NCBI GenBank assembly: GCA_003667245.1
Contig: RCNN01000100.1
Span: 1 to 64,000 of the forward strand
DNA length: 64,000 nt
Direction of reading: 5' to 3'
Origin: Heterostelium multicystogenum
Lineage: Eukaryota; Evosea; Eumycetozoa; Acytosteliales; Acytosteliaceae
Shown: positions 60,508 to 64,000 of the stretch, piece by piece
Layout: each line of letters starts with the position of its first letter
Position numbering within the stretch: position 1 is the first letter of the stretch
The notes under the pieces: generated by a model
Told to the model about the DNA's origin: nothing
Seen by the model: only the letters and a program-made list of their open reading frames with translations
Databases searched by the model: none
Program-made: the position numbers and the translations under genes

Positions 60508-60912
60508 TTTTTTTTTTTTTTTTTTGTTTGTTATAACCATACAGTTGTTTTATTAAGGTAGGGTTTAGAAGCCTACAGATTTCTTTTTTACAACCACAGG
60601 CCGGTTGTGATGACCATCATTTTATAGAGGCATGACTGCCTATTATTATTTGGAGCAAGGTGTTTCAACAGTGGACTGTTAAGTATTTCGAAGCGACAGA
60701 AGATTTTAAGAGTACACCAATGGTTTACGTAGTTGAGGGCTTCGCTTGTCAATTTACATATTCTTCATGGCGGGATGGTATCATACAGACTTGAAAGTAC
60801 ATGGGTTCACTGGAAGTGTATGGGGAAAAAACTGGAAAACCCGGGATTCGAACCCACGACCCAAGGCGTCACAAGCAGACTACCATACCACATCAGCTAT
60901 TCTGCCTTGGGC
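60508..60912 (-). mobile_element. SINE-like copy 2, complete
   Basis: A complete copy of about 405 bp: tRNA-like head (B box GGTTCGAATCC), a body that matches copy 1 at nearly every base, then about 70 extra bases and an 18-A tail (plus-strand T-run 60508-60525). CCACAA borders both ends. No ORF of its own, so it must be mobilised by another element's machinery. Confidence 0.75.
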
Positions 60913-60936
60913 CCACAATTTGAATTTTGTTTTTAT

Positions 60937-60954
60937 CCGCATGCGGTATTTTAA
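60937..60954. promoter_or_regulatory. 18-bp element with palindrome CCGCATGCGG, 3' of tRNA-Glu
   Basis: Identical to 26433-26450. It lies between tRNA-Glu and SINE copy 2. Function unknown. Confidence 0.7.
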
Positions 60955-60969
60955 TTCTATAATACATTT

Positions 60970-61040
60970 CTCCCCTTCCGGGAATCGAACCCGGGGTATC
61001 AGTGTGAGAGACTAATGTGTTACCACTACACCAAAGAGGA
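60970..61040 (-). tRNA. tRNA-Glu (anticodon CTC)
   Basis: A cloverleaf of about 71 nt on the minus strand: acceptor TCCTCTT/AAGGGGA, an anticodon stem TTAGT/ACTGA around CTCTCAC (anticodon CTC), a T-arm CCGGG-TTCGATT-CCCGG, and discriminator G. No intron. No run of four or more T follows it before the SINE-like copy 2. Confidence 0.95.
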
Positions 61041-61289
61041 ATTAGATGAAATTTCATTTTTTTCTAAAGATTAGTTTTAAAAATTTTTCTTAAATATCAC
61101 TTGTCACATGTTTGAAAAGAGATTTTATTTATTATCTATCGAGTTTTTATATGATACATGATTATGGTTTTACACTTTTTAAATATTTACTGAAGATCAT
61201 GTCCAAAGTAAGGCATATATCAAAAGGTTTGTGACATTCAACTTCGAAAACTGTTACAATTGAACCTTAATTACATCGGATTTTATTGT

Positions 61290-63149
61290 TTACCAAATTT
61301 CATATCCAACTGAATCCCAGTATTCACAAAACTCCTTTTTCAAACCAGATTCGACAGAAATTGGAGTTTGTAATACTAAAGTAATATCACTGGCAGCAGT
61401 GTATGCTGGCCATTGAATGGCAGGTGTATTTCCAATGTTTGGATTTCCATTTTTTGCAAAGTTGGTCCAATAATCAACCATTTGGTCTGAAAGGATTTGC
61501 TCTTCAGGTGTAAATGTAAATTGACCAGTTGATGTAACAGAATCAAAGACATAAGGCAACTCCATACCATGACATACTGCATCCTTACACATTGGGAAGG
61601 TTGGGGAGTAAGCATCAAATGAGGATACATGTTGGAATTGATACTGATAAACATCACTAATACCAGCATTGACAATAGATTCTGCTGCTTTTCTAGTTGG
61701 ACATTGGAATACAAAATCGGTTCCAATCAATGACATTAAATCTAAGTAGTTGTTTCCAGCAGAAGAGTTGCTAAAATTTAAATGATTAGAAATAGGTCCT
61801 ACTATGGATCTGACAGGTAAAATATTTACAAAGATGACTTGTATAAACTGTGAACTTGAACTGCGTGACGTCCAAAAATATCGATCAAAGCTGCATCGTA
61901 CTCGAAACTGTAGATTTGAGTAGAGACTGAGGCAATAAAAATTAAACCTTCGTCATAAACGGTACCCAACATAACTGGAACCTTATTGAAATTACCACTC
62001 TCTAGCAGAGCCAATGGTTGATCTGGAATCAATTTACCATCAATAACTGGTGTCCATGGCAAGAAGGAATATAATGGGTGTAATGGATTGAATTTGTTCA
62101 TTGTGATATTGGAAGCAATAAAGATTTCATCACCACTCTTATTCAATAAAACAAGTGAGATCATCAATCTTGCAACCTAATTGTTTAGTAAACGCCTCTG
62201 CAACACTGATCAATTGGTCGTAAGTCTTTACTGGAAGACTCCATGGATTTGATTCAATGATGACACCCTTCATTAATCCATTAGAAGCTGGTGAAATCAA
62301 GTGAATTGCGGCACTAGTACCACCTGCCGATTCACCAAATACTGTAACCTGAGATGGATCACTTGATTGAGGAATGTTAATACATATTTATGACAATTGT
62401 CTAATATATAGCATACCCTCCAAATGCTTTAATATTGTTGTGTACCCAGTTGAGTGCTAACAATTGATCTTCAAAACCATAGTTTCCTTTTAATAATGGA
62501 GAAACCATGAAACCAAATACACCCAAACGATAGTTGGTGACTACAAGAATGACATTGGATCTGTTTACAAAGTTATAACCCTCATACAATGGAGCAATAC
62601 CACCCTGAATAAAATAGCTATTATTATTATTGCTGTATTCCATAATATGGTGGAAGAGAACTTACCATTGCAAAACGACCTCCGGGATAGAAAATCATAA
62701 CTGGCAATGGACCATCAGTTGGGTCTGATTGAATTGGTACATAGACATCCAAGAACAAGCAGGATTCAGAAGTAGAATTTGGACAAACACCAGCAGGCAT
62801 CTGACAATCCTGTAGACAGGCTGGTCTATTATATGATGCATCATAAGCATTGTTACCCCATGGAACTGGTGGTTGTGGTGAAGCAAATCTTAATTCTCCA
62901 ATGGGTGGTTCAGCATATGGTATCTGTATGAAGTTTTAATAAATATAGATCTTCAAAGAAAAAAAAAAAAAAAATAAAGATATATATATCCTTTAAACTT
63001 ACACCTAAGAAAGAGGAGTGTGTTTCATGTAAAACTCCATTGATTAAACCATCCTCGATTTCAACAGTGACAACCGAAGAGGCATCAATTGCTATAAATA
63101 AAATTGATATTAAAAAGATTGATACAATTGATTTATTCATCTGTTGCAT
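61290..63149 (-). CDS. Secreted type-B carboxylesterase
   Basis: Five exons: 63003-63149, 62666-62933, 62417-62604, 61830-62361 and 61290-61770; about 540 residues after one frame repair in a T run at about 62189. A signal peptide (VSIFLISILFIAIDA) is followed by the alpha/beta-hydrolase fold of the cholinesterase family: IPYAEPPIGELRFASP, SCLFLDVYVP, NYRLGVFGF, nucleophile GESAGG, an acidic residue in TVYDEGLIFI, and a His in DAVCHGMELPYVF, so the Ser-Glu-His triad is complete. It should hydrolyse carboxylic esters outside the cell or in endolysosomes. D. discoideum has several such genes, including crystal protein; the substrate is unknown. The next in-frame ATG is three codons downstream. 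Confidence 0.88.
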
Positions 63150-64000
63150 AGATAGATAGATATAAATAAATATTATTGAATATCAACAATGATCAATTTC
63201 AAAATGGAAAGAAAAGACCATTGCCTCATAATTTATAGAGAATTCATTTTAATACAGTTTGAAGACTTTAAATTTTTTAAAACTGTTGGATGAGCAAACA
63301 TCCTAATAGTTTTATATTAAAAACTGTATTAAAATAGATATTTTTCAAGCAAGGCTCGGCTTCATTGTTTTTGACTAATATCTGAAAAAATCTTATTTTT
63401 ATCATTTTTTAAATTTTTTGGAGCCAAAATGATAATGATACAACTTGATTAAGATATATTCTAAATTTCATAGTCTGATATTGAATTAATTGATCAAAGG
63501 AACTTTCATTAAGCTTCATTTTCGAATGTGGGACTGTCCCATACAAATTAGTTTCTTCTTGATCTTTTAAGTGTGTCAGCTGACCTCAGCTTTCATCATG
63601 TCGGGTTATTTAGAATTGAGAAGGTTCAGAATTTTTGATCAATATTTCGTTTGTAATTGTTGTCGACAACAATCCAATAAATAAATAAGAACAAAAAAAG
63701 CTTTTTTGAAAAATTATAATTATACAAATATATTTTTATTACATTTATAAACTGTTATTATTATTATTACTATTATTACTAATTACGAATTAAATAAATA
63801 TTATATAATTGTTAGTTGTTGAAGAAAAACTTATATATATATATTGAATTGAATTGAATTGGAATTGAATTGAAATTGATTATTATGTTGATTGATGTTG
63901 GTTACAAATTAATGATAATTTGTTTGTTTAATGTGTGTCGGATTGAGTTGCTCCATCCATTGGCGATCCCTTCTTAAATGAGTTTGACAGACGTTGTGTG
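63150..64000. other. Intergenic, AT-rich, with a long hairpin
   Basis: An 851-bp end of window upstream of the carboxylesterase. It includes the hairpin at 63246-63335 and a GAATT pentamer array near 63843-63875. No coding signal. Confidence 0.5.
63246..63335. repeat. Two-stem inverted repeat (hairpin)
   Basis: The outer arms 63246-63260 and 63321-63335 are a perfect 15-bp inverted repeat. Inside, 63278-63292 and 63299-63314 form a second stem of 15 pairs with one bulge and G-U pairs, around a six-base loop. It lies about 100 bp upstream of the carboxylesterase start. Function unknown. Confidence 0.75.

Larger units (their letters stand above)
58362..60918. mobile_element. Nested retroelement cluster 3' of tRNA-Glu
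   Basis: Two SINE-like copies lie head to tail on the minus strand, each bordered by CCACAA (58362-58367, 60502-60507, 60913-60918) as a likely target-site duplication. The copy nearer the low end is split by a 5'-truncated LINE. The whole cluster begins about 50 bp past the 3' end of tRNA-Glu, as expected for dictyostelid elements that target tRNA genes. Confidence 0.75.

Noticed and set aside
60733..61015. Plus-strand ORFs of 73-89 codons over the SINE and tRNA-Glu
   Set aside because: They run across the SINE head and the tRNA gene, which explain the sequence.
1..64000. CRISPR arrays, operons, bacterial or viral insertions
   Set aside because: No direct-repeat and spacer array, no bacterial-style gene packing, and no viral hallmark genes were seen; the only mobile DNA recognised is the SINE/LINE cluster, with possible debris beside tRNA-Arg.

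Overview
The window comes from a dictyostelid social amoeba. It is AT-rich, with dense genes separated by A/T-rich spacers. Introns are short (about 45-140 bp) and follow GTAAGT/GTATGT...TAG. Proteins carry Asn, Gln, Ser and Thr homopolymers. Several families are typical of Dictyostelia: ComC-like EGF receptors, IPT/TIG giants, a PH-domain PI3-kinase, GATA factors, SapB proteins, and retroelements sitting beside tRNA genes. The species cannot be named from the sequence, but it does not read like D. discoideum.

Layout: 0-3.6 kb holds two decayed alcohol-acetyltransferase-like copies flanking a broken AlbA_2 (Schlafen-type) gene. 3.9-10.8 kb holds an EF-hand low-complexity protein, a Cys-rich secreted protein, a three-domain saposin-B protein (minus) and pus1. 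11.0-16.5 kb is a ten-exon PI3-kinase (minus) with a CAG tract. 17.1-17.9 kb is lamtor2 and 18.1-19.9 kb an ankyrin-repeat protein (minus). 20.8-25.3 kb is a ComC-like surface receptor. 25.4-27.1 kb has decayed coding fragments and tRNA-Arg(TCT). 27.4-34.7 kb has a TPR-like protein, an orphan and mcm4. 34.7-43 kb is sparse, with a GATA factor and a Pho80-type cyclin inside long spacers. 43-50.5 kb has a second ComC-like receptor, the mitochondrial ribosomal protein bL27, a membrane zinc-ribbon protein and an AFG2-type AAA ATPase. 50.5-57.7 kb is one nine-exon gene (minus) for a secreted protein of about 2240 residues that carries a DNase II domain between IPT/TIG arrays. 58.4-61.0 kb is a nested retroelement cluster beside tRNA-Glu(CTC): two tRNA-headed SINE-like copies, one split by a 5'-truncated LINE. 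61.3-63.1 kb is a carboxylesterase (minus).

The most notable items are the IPT/TIG-DNase II-IPT/TIG fusion, the SINE-like pair with pol III boxes, an 18-bp element with a perfect palindrome just 3' of both tRNA genes, and two strong hairpins. Many genes contain single-base frameshifts, often in A or T runs, while others (mcm4, the AAA ATPase, lamtor2) have none. Much of the apparent breakage is therefore probably sequencing error. The 0-3.6 kb region looks more truly decayed. Genes here are monocistronic, and no operon is proposed.
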